This document shows positions 24,130 through 35,408 of a DNA stretch of 64,000 bases, piece by piece. Source of the DNA: Steromphala cineraria (Eukaryota; Mollusca; Gastropoda; Trochida; Trochidae). The stretch is taken from positions 27,414,673 through 27,478,672 of the forward strand of contig OU744732.1 in the NCBI GenBank assembly GCA_916613615.1. The letters run 5' to 3'. Each line of letters begins with the position of its first letter. The stretch's first letter is position 1. The position numbers and the translations under genes are program-made. Under the pieces are notes generated by a model, which saw only the letters and a list, made by a program, of their open reading frames with translations, had not been told where the DNA came from and made no database searches.

Positions 24130-24259
24130 CAATGGTATTTTTCATTCGCCGTGTTTGATGAATTAAAGAGATACATTAACCAATCATAATAATTTATTTA
24201 CATCCACAGAACAAACATTGACTTTACATATTACAGGACCTTCGTGGGAGGCCTGCCAA

Positions 24260-24420
24260 AGTCTAAGTAAACCTAGCCTCAATATTTTCCGTTTCACTCC
24301 TATACCGAGTCTAGAAAGGCCTAGTGGAGGGTCGTGTCAGCCGACCTTCCTGCGACCTATAACCCTCCAACGTTATACGTTCGAAGGCAGACTATTGTGG
24401 CTTGGTAAGCTGAGGTCATT
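24260..24420 (+). mobile_element. partial copy of the CAGTCTAAG MULE-like MITE
   Basis: Matches the left 160 bp of the complete 265-bp element at 47951-48215 (GTCTAAGTAAACCTAGCCTC, then TCAGCCGACCTTCCTGCGAC and GGCTTGGTAAGCTGAG). The right inverted end is absent, replaced by short repeats of GGTCATTAGATA. Confidence 0.8.
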
Positions 24421-24439
24421 AGATAAGGTCATTAGATAA

Positions 24440-25074
24440 GGGGCTTTTGGTCATTAGATAGGCAGGAATCAGGAAGCCCCTTAAAGTGTTTGGCAGATTC
24501 GACTCACAAGGGTGTGACGTCCTCAATTAATTCTTTTTACAAAATGCCTATCGTCCTCGTGGAACTTTGAAATCTGCATTTCCTCCCAGCTGAATGTTCT
24601 ACACTTTGTGTTTGTAGACATTTGATGCAAAGACGCATTCAAATCATGTACATTAGATTTTTGTCACTAAATCCTTGCATTTTGCCACAGGACACCGGAA
24701 AACGTAGCTCCAACGTTCTGTGTACTAAGAATAGTGCTAACCTCGCTAGACATCGTATTTTCGACCTAAAACAACACATCACAAAGCTCAAAATGGCCAA
24801 AAGCACATTCGGACCTAAAGGAACACATCAAAAAGCTCAAAAAACCCAAAAGCAACCCCCCTACATGAGTCCGTCAATGAATTCATTCCTGCATGCGAGA
24901 TTTTTTGTTTTGCCTTCATGAATCTAAAGTCTTAGTGCTAAAATTCCATTCTGAACACAGCGAGCTTTAGGCATCAAACTTGTATTTTTTGTGCTTTGGT
25001 AGAACATCTTTTGGTCACATTACAGTTAAATGGCATAAAAAAATCATTTTTTTTATACATTATGATTTTGCATT
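24440..25074. other. intergenic, no gene seen
   Basis: A 99-residue plus frame at 24622-24921 has no recognisable features. Nothing else supported. Confidence 0.35.
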
Positions 25075-25437
25075 TTAAAGGGGCAGTAGCACGTTTTAGG
25101 GGGAATGTAAGGTGATGTCAAGAAAATGAAAATACATGGTTCCAATTGAAAGACAATGTATTTGAACTAAATGAAGCAGTAATAATTCAAATATACGACG
25201 TAATGTTTAGCCATGCGATTCCTTTTTCTTACACAAAATGAATTAAAGGTGTTCACACAAAAATGGCCGCCAATGAATTGTATGTGAAGCCTCATACTTT
25301 GTCCTCTGACTATGGGTGATTGGCTTGTGTCATGAGATGTTGACACTGTCAAAAGAATACATTTAGCATTAACATACAATTATGAGTGAAATATTTAAAA
25401 TATAAAATTATCAAAAAACGTGCTACTGCCCCTATAA
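25075..25437 (-). mobile_element. TTAA MITE, copy 7, reversed
   Basis: 363 bp. Left TTAA intact; the right flank has changed to ATAA. The rest of both ends is conserved. Confidence 0.9.
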
Positions 25438-26084
25438 ACCTCTGAATATTATGTGATCTTTGGTCATTTTGATGAAATATAACTTTCTGTTTAACTCCTT
25501 GACAAAAATGCATGTAAAGGCCAAACACTGTGCAGATTGTAGTGGTTATATGTTACCTTAGGTTTTACATCTTTTGCTAACATGACCATCAAATGGAATA
25601 CATTTTTATTTTTGGCATGATGATTTTGGATTCGAATTGGAAATGTATTTTCATCAAAGCACATACACTAATTATTCAATATGACATTTACATTTGCAAT
25701 TGAAAGAGTATTTTTGGTCTTGGTTACACTGCCATCATTAGTTTTAAAATTCGTCTGAAGGAACTATTGACATCATACATACATGCATTGCATACATGTC
25801 ATACATATCACCATAAACGGCTGAATCCGTTTGTCGTCGCTTTGCGACTATATATTTTTCTTTTAGTTTTCCTTTTCAATAATGATATAATCATATGTTT
25901 AAACTATTCATTAATAAAATTCGTCTTTGACGATTTGAATTTTTTTTAAAGGTTTTTTTCATTGGCTGATTTCAGCGTATGCGTGACACAGATCAGGTGG
26001 ATAGTCGCTAGATGTAACGTGCATATTATCTATACATTATTCAGATTCCTGTAGAGCTGATAGTTAAACTATCTGCTTTACAAA
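25438..26084. other. intergenic, nothing recognised
   Basis: AT-rich. Only short low-complexity frames. Confidence 0.4.
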
Positions 26085-26352
26085 AATTGAAACAAGATGT
26101 GTTTGTGAAACACGAATGCCCCCGGATGCATCCTGCTCGCTGTGTCAAGGTCAAGGTCACAAGGTCAAATGTCATGGTGTCATCTGAAAGGTCTCATCAC
26201 AAGGGATCCATATGTCAAGTATCAAAGACCTAGCTCTGACCAATCAAAAGTTATGACCAAGGTTAAAGTTTTTGTGGACAAACGGACAGACGGACAGGTG
26301 AAAAACAATATACCTCCGGAATCTCCGATTCGGGGGCATTCGGGGGCATAAA
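26085..26352. mobile_element. short interspersed element with GGGGGCAT ends
   Basis: Begins near GAATGCCCCCGGATGC and ends GGGGGCATTCGGGGGCATAAA, so the ends are partly inverted. Inside are AAGGTCAAGGTCAC repeats and a GGACAGACGGACAG run. I have a general impression that such sequence is common in molluscan DNA; not checked. No coding capacity. Confidence 0.55.
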
Positions 26353-26354
26353 AA

Positions 26355-26444
26355 ATATTACAGTAGTCAAAGTAGTCGTAGTCTCAATAGTCGTAGTCTC
26401 AGTAGTCGTAGTCTCAGTCTCAGCAGTCGTAGTCTCAGTAGTCA
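26355..26444. repeat. 15-bp minisatellite
   Basis: About six imperfect copies of AGTAGTCGTAGTCTC. The Thr-rich minus-strand frame across it is an artefact. Confidence 0.85.
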
Positions 26445-26476
26445 TGTAACACAGAGGTACTCTATGGTGTTCTAAA

Positions 26477-26880
26477 CTAGATTAGCGTTTGCGGGACACC
26501 GCAAAAGCAGAGCAGCCCCGAAACTTGGGGCTCGCCTTACCGTGTCTTTTACAAGCCTCACCAAATTGTGTTACAAGATAAAATAATCCATTTTCTCAAT
26601 ATATGTTGACCTTGCTGTGACCTTGACCTTCGACAGTTTGTACTCAATTTTTTTTTTAAAGTTCTCAAGAGTTAATATATACAAAATCTTTCATAGCACA
26701 TAAACTTTTCATGAGTTCTGAAAAGCTAAATGGGATAAAGTTTATAATATCCAAATTAGGTGCACATTGCAATAACTCATATCTCATGACCTTGACCTTT
26801 GACCTTCAAGGTCACACAATCAATGAAAACTTTTTATTGAGTATAACAATCCTGTATTGATTAAAAGTGTTCTAATGACA
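26477..26880 (-). mobile_element. truncated Helitron-like element, AGGTCA-rich
   Basis: Shares its end (plus-strand CTAGATTAGCGTTTGC, then a GCCCCGAAACTTGGGGC hairpin) and interior TGACCTTGACCTTTGACC stretches with the better delimited copy at 27044. The other end is not clear. Confidence 0.5.
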
Positions 26881-27043
26881 ACATGACAAGCATTTGTGGG
26901 GGTTCGGTGGATGGATTTATTCAGACCACAATATGGACATGAACTAACAAGCACAATATCAGTCAATAGATAATAATACAATCGAATACACATTTTATGA
27001 GTATCCACAAATCATTTTACAATTAATAAATACATGTAGTAAC

Positions 27044-27885
27044 TAGATTAGCGTTTGCAGGACACCGCAAAAGCAGAGCAGCCCCGAAACTTGGGGTTTC
27101 GCCTTACCCTGTTCCGCCTTCTACAAGCCTCAGCATATTGGACATTTTCTTGTGACCTTGACTTTTGACACTCAAGGTCACGCAATCAATGAATACATTT
27201 CATTGAATACAACATTAATGTAACGAATTAAAGTGTTAAAAGTTAAAATAATCCATTTTCTCAATATATGTTGACCTTGCTGTGACCTTGACCTTGAAAG
27301 TGAACATGTCATTGTAATTCCCCAGAGGTGTAAACACTTATACATGTTCATGAGTTCTGAAAAGCTTAATGGGATTAAGTTATATCCAAATTAGTTGCAC
27401 ATTGCAATAACACAAATCTCATGACCTTGACCTTTGACCTTCAAGGTTACACAATCAATGAACACTTTTCATTGAGTATGACAATCATCTAATGATTAAA
27501 AGTGTTTATTGTTAAAATAAAGCATTTTCGCAAAACCATGCTAAAGTAGTGACCTTGGACAGATTGTAGCGAAAACCTTTTCAACATTTTTTACTCTTCC
27601 AAGGATGATACATACCAAGTTAGAGCTTCATAGCACAAAAACTTTTCAAGTTATCGCGTTTACAAGGAAGTTTTTAGTGCTTTTATAGCTCGTGACCTTG
27701 ACATTTGACCTTGAAAGTGAACATGTCAAAATCGTTCCCCCTAGGTATAAGCAGTAAGTTATTAATACAAGTTCTGGAAAGCTTACCGGTAGTAGAAAAA
27801 AGTTATAGCCATTAGTATGAGCGCGGCGGCGGCGGCGGAAACTGCACAAAACTGATAGCAGCCCCGTCCTTAGACGGGGCTGCTT
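27044..27885 (-). mobile_element. Helitron-like insertion with empty site in unit B
   Basis: Unit B reads GTAGTAATAATCCTATTCAGC where unit A has GTAGTAA, then this insert, then TAATGCTATTCAGC. There is no obvious target duplication. On the minus strand the insert ends CGCTAATCTAG followed by T, i.e. a CTRR-like terminus beside T, with a GC-rich hairpin about 35 nt inside; its other end has a second hairpin (GCAGCCCCGTC/GACGGGGCTGC). The interior is dominated by TGACCTTGACC-type repeats. Helitron assignment is tentative because the start lacks the usual TC. Confidence 0.5.
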
Positions 27886-28179
27886 ATAATGCTATTCAGC
27901 ATTACATTATTATAAATATGAGGGCATAATCACATACAGCGTCACATGATATCAGTTCATTAAAACTTATGATACAAATCCATCCATCACAACAAAACAT
28001 AACATTACATGAAATAAGACTATTCACAAACACATATAAAAAACAGAAGCTCAACCAACCTCGTCTCAGGGACGCAGGCATTCCATATGCCCAGAGATGC
28101 CACGTGAAGAAGCGTGATGCCTAAATAAAGAATGTACTAATTAACTAATCGCTTAACTTAAATGAATAGAGTAAAAATA

Positions 28180-29011
28180 GAGCCATTGGCTCTGTAGCTC
28201 ATCAGGCTTCATCATCAACTATGATGTAGAATGTGGCTGGCCAATGTGATTCCCCCTTTGTAGAGGCCACAGGGTCACCAATCATAAAATTAAGTGTATA
28301 GCAGTGTATAAAATAGATTGGAAATCTAGCCTGTACTGAAAAATCATTGGTCAATTCCTTTGGGAAATTTAAGAAAAAAATTGAAACGTTACCAGTCCTG
28401 ACCAAAAAGTTACCAGTCCTGGCAAAAAGTAGCCGGTTCAAGGACTGGCTGACGGGCAATATTTTAAACACTGTATATAGGCGACAAGTTTCAGTTTTCT
28501 AGGCCTTATACTTCAGGAGAAGATGAAAATAGATTTAAAGGACGTTCCTGTTGCCTCTATTATTATTATAAAGCTACAATTCAACATCCTCACTAGTCAA
28601 GGAGTCTGTACACAAAGTTTCAGCTTTCTAGGCCTTATGGTTCTGGAGAAGAAGATGAAAATAGGTTTTTAGGGTGTGGCCCCTGTAACCTTTATTAGGG
28701 GTCACAGGGCCACCAAAGCTACAATTTATAATCTTCACTAGTCAAGGAGTCTGTACACAAAGTTTCAGCTTTCTAGGCCTCATGGTTCTGGAGAAGAATA
28801 TGAAAATAGGTTTTTAGAGCGTGGCATGTGTGGCCCTTAGTAGGGGTCACAGGGCCACCAAAGCTACAATTTATAACCTTCACTAGTCAAGGAGTCTGTA
28901 CACAAAGTTTCAGCTTTCTAGGCCTTGTGGTTCTGGAGAAGAAGTCGGACGCCGGACACCATGCCATGCCATAAGCCCATCGGGCTTTACAGGCCAGATG
29001 AGCTAAAAATA
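28180..29011. mobile_element. 832-bp GAGCCATTGG element, empty site in unit B
   Basis: Unit A reads GTAAAAATA, then GAGCCATTGGCTCTGTAGC ... CAGATGAGCT, then AAAAATAGG; unit B has a single GTAAAAATAGG at 34211-34220. The insert contains three internal repeats of ~140 bp (CAAGGAGTCTGTACACAAAG; GGAGAAGAAGATGAAAATAGG-type). The ends are partly inverted (TAGCTCATCAGG against CCAGATGAGCTA). Related copies lie at 55056, 57026 and 60634. Confidence 0.85.
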
Positions 29012-29625
29012 GGTAAACTTGGCATATGTCCTACAATAAACTAAACTATGTTCAGAAGTGTTAAAGAAAATAAATTTACTATTATCCTAAATACTATTAA
29101 TCCTAGCTTACCTAGAATGCCTACATACTAAATGTAAACCTAAGTTAAGACAGAATATGTACTATTACCCTAACAACCCTAAACTACACATAAGATTGAT
29201 ATGAATATAACCTATATAAAATCCCTAACATAATATCCCTAAAGCCATACTAGAAATACACTAATATGATAGAATAATACTAGCAAATATATAAAATGCT
29301 AACATACAGTTGTAATACTATCACTACACAATGCAATGATGAAACTACATAAAAATCACTCACGGTACATGTACTTTATGTACCGACACTATCATAAAAC
29401 ACTAACTATACATGAGGATATTTACAACATTATAATGAAATATAGCGCTTGCATAAATGCTGTACCATGAGACATCATAAACATAAATACATATGCATAC
29501 TATACACAATCTAACCTAAGTCCCTACAATAATGACTTATAATAACTTAAACATAACTTACCCTACATACTGTGCAGTGTGGAACTTTGTGATGGCGAGA
29601 AAGAATATGCCAAGTAGCAGGAGAG

Positions 29626-29748
29626 AGCAGAGAGCAGAGAGCAGAGAGCAGAGAGCAGAGAGCAGAGAGCAGAGAGCAGAGAGGAGAGAGCAGAGAGCAG
29701 AGAGCAGAGAGCAGAGAGGAGAGAGCAGAGAGCAGAGAGCAGAGAATA
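29626..29748. repeat. GCAGAGA minisatellite, long allele
   Basis: About seventeen 7-bp units with occasional GGAGAGA variants. Unit B holds only about three or four units at 34524-34551. The long frames on both strands here are artefacts. Confidence 0.95.
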
Positions 29749-30049
29749 TAAGGGCACCTGACTGTCAGAACCCAAGTTAACCTTAACAATAAACTATGGT
29801 CACAGGAAAAGCCTCTGACCACCCATGTAAACCCAAACATAAAGGACTAACTTAATTACCTAAGCTGGAGTGAATAACTAGGTTGCATTGAAATAAGTAA
29901 TGGTGCAAGTGTTAGTAGCAACACAGGACAAGGGATATTGTAAATATTTTAAAGGAATAAATTATGTTTTTTTTTAGCTAAATAAGTTATCTTAAACAAG
30001 GAAAATATTGGCCCCACATTTCGGGAAAAAAATTTGGTGATGGCCGATG

Positions 30050-30718
30050 GCGTCAAACTTGTGGCCCATTGAGTTCTTCAGTTCTTGTCCGAGTCCTGAC
30101 CAGAAGACAGTCCTTAGTACGGATGAAGCTCTATCCTGCTGTATGAAACCTTGTGCCTATCCAACATGTCCTCCAAGCGACATCCCCAGGTGGTTGCATC
30201 TTCCTTGTCCTCTTGTCTCGCGCTGTAAAATTGAGCCATAAGAGCTAAGAATCTCCTGGCTCTGTTACAGAAGAGCTGAACACAGAGTTCAACTTTGTGA
30301 GTACGGCAGCGAGTGAGGAGGAGTGGCCTAACCTCATAGCAACTCGTGCCGCATCACCACGGAGAGCTCTCCGGACAGCTTGTAAAATCTCATCCTCTGT
30401 ATGGGTCTTAGCCTTTATAAAGCTTTGAACTTCATATTCCCATACATCAAATGAAATTTCACAATTTGCTGTTGGTTCACCCAAGAAACAAGGAAAGCGT
30501 GGTGCCTGGTCCAAAGTTAACTGTTGCGGTTGTTGAGGGAGAACAGGCTGTGAATTTTGAGATTCAAAACCACCTGTTGCACCCTGAAGCTGTTGGACAG
30601 CTCCCATCTCTTGAGCCCATTGTTTGAGGTCTTCCTCCATTTTGCATTTTGGCTTTAGGCCGAGCTTCTCAAATCCCACAAGAAGAGTTGACAACTCCTC
30701 TTGTGACAAGTGTGCCAT
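30050..30718 (-). pseudogene. Gag-like gene of a Ty3/gypsy-type element, copy A
   Basis: Minus strand, Met at 30718 (MAHLSQEELSTLL). A Gln-rich linker (VLPQQPQQLTLDQ) is followed by a capsid-like region: RFPCFLGEP, FDVWEYEV, then a helix with DEILQAVRRALRGDAARVAM. This resembles the PNMA/gypsy Gag N-terminal capsid fold. A frameshift after TEPGDS ends the frame at 30245; the downstream part (MAQFYSARQEDN) is in another frame and has a further short deletion relative to copy B. No protease, reverse transcriptase or LTR is seen beside it. It is a broken retroelement remnant. Confidence 0.65.
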
Positions 30719-30929
30719 TGTAATGTGTGCTAATAATGGATATGGGTAACAAGTGATAACATGTCGCAGCGCAGATAACAGAACCAAACAACAAATTTAA
30801 TGATACAGGATTAAATCATAACTAGCAAATTTTTTAGATTTGCTATTAGATTTGGAGCATAATTAAACTAAACATTGTAATGTAACTTTAACAGTTACAT
30901 ATTAAATGAATAGGATATGATGAGTATGA

Positions 30930-31370
30930 TTGATACGGGATAGCTCAGTCGGCAAGAGCGCCGGTCTCACGTTGCGGAGGTCCAGGGTTCGAATCCCATC
31001 TAGGCCAAGGTGTAAAACTAAAAAGATCCCACGAATTCATGTCAGTGGCTGAATGGTGGATACATGAACACGTGCATACGCCGAGCTGTCGGTTATCAGC
31101 GTTCAGCAGTGTTGGACAAACTGCTGTGACTTTGTGTCTCAGTTCACCCAGCTGTGAATGGGAACCCTGTGAGGCATAGAATGGTTCCTAACCTGAGCGC
31201 CACATATGGATGCCGATTGAATACTCCCCAGGGAGTTGAAATGGAAAAATGATCGGACGGTGAAAGAATGCCATTGACCATGGGAAAAATGTAAGCGCCT
31301 TGAGCAACCACGAGTGGTTGGATATGCGCGCTATATAAATATCCATATAATAATAAAAAATAATATGATG
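30930..31370 (+). mobile_element. tRNA-derived SINE in unit A
   Basis: A tRNA-like head has an A box (TAGCTCAGTCGG) and B box (GGTTCGAATCC) at about 30945-30998, but acceptor and anticodon stems do not pair. The body runs to a tail with AAGCGCCTTGAGCAACC and GCGCTATATAAATATCC and ends in an AATAAT repeat. The same element is in unit B at 36240, so it inserted before the duplication. Confidence 0.8.
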
Positions 31371-31399
31371 AAGGAATTATAACCAGCAAATTGGATTTG

Positions 31400-32330
31400 A
31401 TGTTATAATTGGCGAAAATGATTTTCCTAAGACTTAAATGTTATGTTGAAATTTACATTTTTAGATATTAAATGCAAAATTATTTAAGATAGACGAAATT
31501 TAACAGTAAATTGTGATATGGGGATAAATGATTACATCATTAGATTTTTATTTAATGGGTGAAAAGTTAGACAAAGTGAATGCAAGTTAGCAAAATAAGT
31601 GAATATGTGAACCTATACACTATTAGCTAACCCATACTAAGTGATTTACCCAAAAGTAATGACAGGAAAGTATGAGAGTACAGATGTGAAAGATGTGCTG
31701 TGCAAACCTTACATATTGCTTATTAACTTAAACTTAAGATGAATTTACCTAACACTAACTAACTAAGATACTAAATTAAATACCAAACACAATTGCCTAC
31801 AACTCCAACACAACTAAACTAACTAAGTAAACTTCACATTATACTCTTTTATGGTATATGCCAAGTTACCAACTAACTTGAATGCGCTTTTATGGCATGT
31901 TTAAATTGTTGAGCTAAAGTACCTAATATAAATTAAGTTTGCAGCAAAAATATTCAATTAAACTACCTAAATACTAACGCAATACCTAAGGGCCCAAGTT
32001 ATACTAAAGATAGATATATGCAGATGGAAAGCTATATTACATACTTATAGATGAATGTAATACATGGTCATACAGATGCATCAAAACATGATATATACAC
32101 ACATGAATCAAGTCAACGATATATGAACATCATGGTTAAATTACAAATATATGGAAAATGTCAGGTCACAGGATCCAAGGGAAAATAAGCAGTGTCTCTT
32201 GCACTTAGTTAATCACACAAGGTTAATACACATCAACATCATGAGACGTCATGTATACTTGCACACACATAGTGTCCTTAGGGTCATCACTTTCGGTGTC
32301 TTCATGCTCTCTGGCGGCAGGTCAGTCCAG
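31400..32330. other. AT-rich block of unit A, no gene
   Basis: Matches 36790-37710 in unit B with few changes. Contains dispersed CTAACTAA/ACCTAA-type short repeats. No exon supported. Confidence 0.5.
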
Positions 32331-32331
32331 A

Positions 32332-33210
32332 AATCCTTTTCCACCAGGGATGCCATTGTAACACAGAGGTACTCTATGGTGTTCTAAATGACAACAAAGA
32401 TTTTGTAGAACTATTGGAAGTTTGACTCACTGAATCTTCTGGATTAACTTCTATGTCCTGCATGGAACCATTCCAGATTAAACTGTCCTGTCTTTCCATT
32501 TTCATTAAATTCTTGAACTTTTTGTAGGGAAATAAAAAGGAATAGACTTCTTGTACACAACCTTTAATTCAATAAGTCATAATGGTTCCATGCTCATTAC
32601 ATTTCTTCAATCTCAACTTCATTCATATGTCCACACATGTGAATCTTCAAACTTCCATATTCATATCCATATTCAAAATAGTTAATATTCATATCATATC
32701 TCCTATATCTTCAATACTTCTCAAAATATCTTCATTCCTCAGTTCAATTCTAATTCTGAGCAAATACAGTAGACTATGTGTTGATCGGTTAACATTGATA
32801 AGTTGATTGTTTGGTGATAATTGGTTGATAAGTTGTTGAAAGGATGTTAATTGGTGATTGTTTTAGTTGATTACTTGAATATTCATTAAGATACTGCTTG
32901 TCAAATTGGTTGACATACTGCTTTTCAACTTGTAATTGACCAATAATGGTTGGTTCAAGCTAGAAAGAAACAATATTTCTGTAAGTCAAAAATTCCAATA
33001 AATTGAAATTACAAACAAATTACCAGGAAATGTTGCTTTAACAACCTTAAGAAATAAGTTATTGCAAATAAATTACCTTTAAATTAACAAGCTTAGAGAG
33101 AAAGAGCTATAACGAAATTATGCGACCCATGAAATTAGGTGACGGAAAAGCACATGGTCTGCTAGCACCTTTACAAATACATTTACTGAGGAAAATATAG
33201 CAAATTATAG
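32332..33210. other. unit-A-specific segment
   Basis: Absent from unit B, where GGTCAGTCCAG continues directly into the GC-rich repeats. Near its start a 32-bp stretch beginning TGTAACACAGAGG also occurs at 26445-26476, just left of unit A. This may mark an old repeat boundary. No gene seen. Confidence 0.45.
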
Positions 33211-33211
33211 A

Positions 33212-33465
33212 AGTTGCAGGGACGTCGGCGGTAGTCTCTGCAACTGTGGCGGAAGTTGCAGCAACCTCGGCGGTCGTTGCTGCAACCGCGGCGGCCTAAC
33301 GCTAACCTAAGGCTATCCACTGATGCACGGTTTGCACCAGTGGAAGTTGCAGGGACGTCGGCGGTAGTCTCTGCAACTGCGGCGGAAGTTGCAAACGCTT
33401 ACCTAAGGCTATCCACTGATGCACGGTTTGCACAAGTGGAAGTTGTAGACAAACAACAAAACACA
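33212..33465. repeat. GC-rich ~132-bp hairpin repeats, unit A
   Basis: About two copies of a unit containing GCAGGGACGTCGGCGG, GCAACCTCGGCGGTCGTTGC and GCTATCCACTGATGCACGG. Each unit holds small inverted repeats around GGCGG. Its base composition differs sharply from the AT-rich surroundings. Confidence 0.85.
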
Positions 33466-33540
33466 GACATTAAAATATGAAGTTTATATACATCATACAT
33501 ATACCCAGATGCAATAAAAATTTAATGACAATAATTATCT

Positions 33541-33836
33541 GACCATCTCAACCCCTCACTAACCTCACCCACTACACCTACCTTATCTGCTACACCCACT
33601 ACATCTACCTTATCCACTACACCCACCTCACCAACGACACCTACCTTATCAGCTACACCCACTAAACCAACCTCACCCACTACATCCACCTCAACCACTA
33701 CATCTACCTCACCAACTACACCCACCTCACCCACTACATTTACCTTATCCACTACATTTACCTTATCCACTACACCAACCTCAACCACTACATCTACCTT
33801 ATCCGCTACACCCACTACACCTATCATAAGTACATT
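33541..33836. repeat. CCCACTACACC minisatellite, unit A
   Basis: Imperfect 12-18-bp repeats of the type CCCACTACACCTACCTTATC. Long frames on either strand here (e.g. the Val-rich minus frame) follow from the repeat period being a multiple of three. Confidence 0.9.
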
Positions 33837-34523
33837 GTTTATAACACAATATCAGTCAATACATAATAATACAACCGAATACACATTTTATGAGTATCCA
33901 CAAATCATTTTACAATTAATAAATACATGTAGTAATAATCCTATTCAGCATTACATTATTATAAATATGAGGGCATAATCACATACAGCGTTACATGATA
34001 TTAGTTCATTAAAAGTTATGATACAAATCCATCCATCACAATAAAACATAACATTGCATGAAATAGACTATTCACAAACACATATAAAAAAACAGAAGCT
34101 CAACCAAACTTGTCTCAGGGACGCAGGCTTTCCATATGGCCAGAGATGCCACGTGAAGAAGCGTGATGCCTAAATAAAGAATGTACTAATTAACTAATCG
34201 CATGAATAGAGTAAAAATAGGTACATTTGGCATATACCCTACAATAAACTAAACTATGTAAAGAGGTGTTAAAGAATATAAATATACTATTATCCTAAAT
34301 ACTATTAATCCTAGCTTACCTAGAATGCCTACATACTAAATGTAAACCTAAGTTAAGATGGAATATGTACTATTACCCTAACGACCCTAAACTACACATA
34401 AGATTAATATGAATATAACCTATAAAAATACAATAATGACTTATAATAACTTAAACATAACTTACCCTACATACTGTGCAGTGTGGAACTTTGTGATGGC
34501 GAGAAAGAATATGCCAAGTAGCA

Positions 34524-34551
34524 GGAGAGAGCAGAGAGCAGAGAGCAGAGT
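34524..34551. repeat. GCAGAGA minisatellite, short allele
   Basis: Three to four 7-bp units at the position matching the long tract in unit A. Confidence 0.9.
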
Positions 34552-34592
34552 ATATAAGGGCACCTGACTGTCAGAACCCAAGTTAACCTTAA

Positions 34593-35061
34593 AGAGACAC
34601 TCCGTGAGTTTCATCACGTAGTGTTTTGCTTTGATACGAACCTAAATGGTAAAATTTGTTATATAAATTCAAAACATCTCATGTATTCATTCTCAAATGA
34701 CAAATATATGACAAATACTTGTTTTTAACGAAAATCTTAAAACAGTCATATAGGTTTGTGGAAATCAAAATAACAAGTATAATTTCCACGAATACTTGTT
34801 ATATAACCTATGAAACAATCCAACTCGTAGCTGTAATTCTGACTGCTTTGCATACGTTTCCAAAAATACGTTTGACTGATTAGCGCGCGTCATTGTCCGG
34901 TTTTCGATCATAATCGCGACTTCAAACCTTCCTCTTGTCACTAGACGACATCGATTAGCTTTTAAATGATTCTTTCCTGTAAGAATGGATATTTCTCGAT
35001 CAGATGACACTATTTGTAGAGTCTGTCATATATGACTCCCAAGAACTCGCGGAGTGTCTCT
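34593..35061. mobile_element. 469-bp TTAA-flanked element, empty site in unit A
   Basis: Ends AGAGACACTCCGTGAGTT and its inverted partner (AGAGACACTCCGCGAGTT). TTAA lies at 34589-34592 and 35062-35065, while unit A has a single AACCTTAACAATAAAC at the same place. This is the cleanest insertion in the window. It differs in sequence from the 364-bp TTAA family. The 81-residue minus frame inside is not a transposase. A diverged internal relative lies near 50041-50292. Confidence 0.93.
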
Positions 35062-35408
35062 TTAACAATAAACTGATAATGGTCACAGGAAAAGCCTCTG
35101 ACCACCCATGTAAACCCAAACAAAAAGGACTAACTTAATTACCTAAGCTGGAGTGAATAACTAGCATGCATTGAATTAAGTAATGGTGCAAGTGTTAGTA
35201 GCAACACAGGACAAGGGATACTGTAAATATTTCAAAGGAATAAATTATGGTTTTGTTTAGCTTAATAAGTTATCCTAACTTATTTAGTATGATTGATAAT
35301 AAAATGTTAAAAAAATAAGTAAATATAATAAATTAAAAAGCAATATTTACAACCGGTTACATTCTCCCGCACCAAGGAAAAAGTTGGCCCGACATTTCGC
35401 GAGAAAAA

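Larger units (their letters stand above)
26952..33836. repeat. tandem unit A of a two-copy complex duplication
   Basis: From CACAATATCAGTCAAT at 26952 to the end of a CCCACTACACC minisatellite near 33836, the sequence is repeated in the same order at 33845-39036. Shared blocks in order: AT-rich leader, GCAGAGA minisatellite, Gag remnant, SINE, AT-rich block of CTAAC-type repeats, GC-rich 132-bp repeats, and the CCCACTACACC minisatellite. Unit A has two extra insertions (27044-27885 and 28180-29011), about 300 bp near 29220-29527 and about 900 bp near 32332-33245 that unit B lacks. Confidence 0.85.

Noticed and set aside
29532..29840. Arg/Glu- and Leu/Ser-rich frames on both strands
   Set aside because: They are translations of the GCAGAGA tract.
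30940..31010. functional tRNA gene (also at 36247-36320)
   Set aside because: A and B boxes are present, but acceptor and anticodon stems do not pair, and a SINE body and tail follow.
26445..32388. 32-bp repeat starting TGTAACACAGAGG as a pair of LTRs around the Gag remnant
   Set aside because: Only 32 bp match and the sequences diverge at once afterwards; no primer-binding site or polypurine tract was seen.
33522..33827. Val/Gly-rich minus-strand frame
   Set aside because: Complement of the CCCACTACACC minisatellite.
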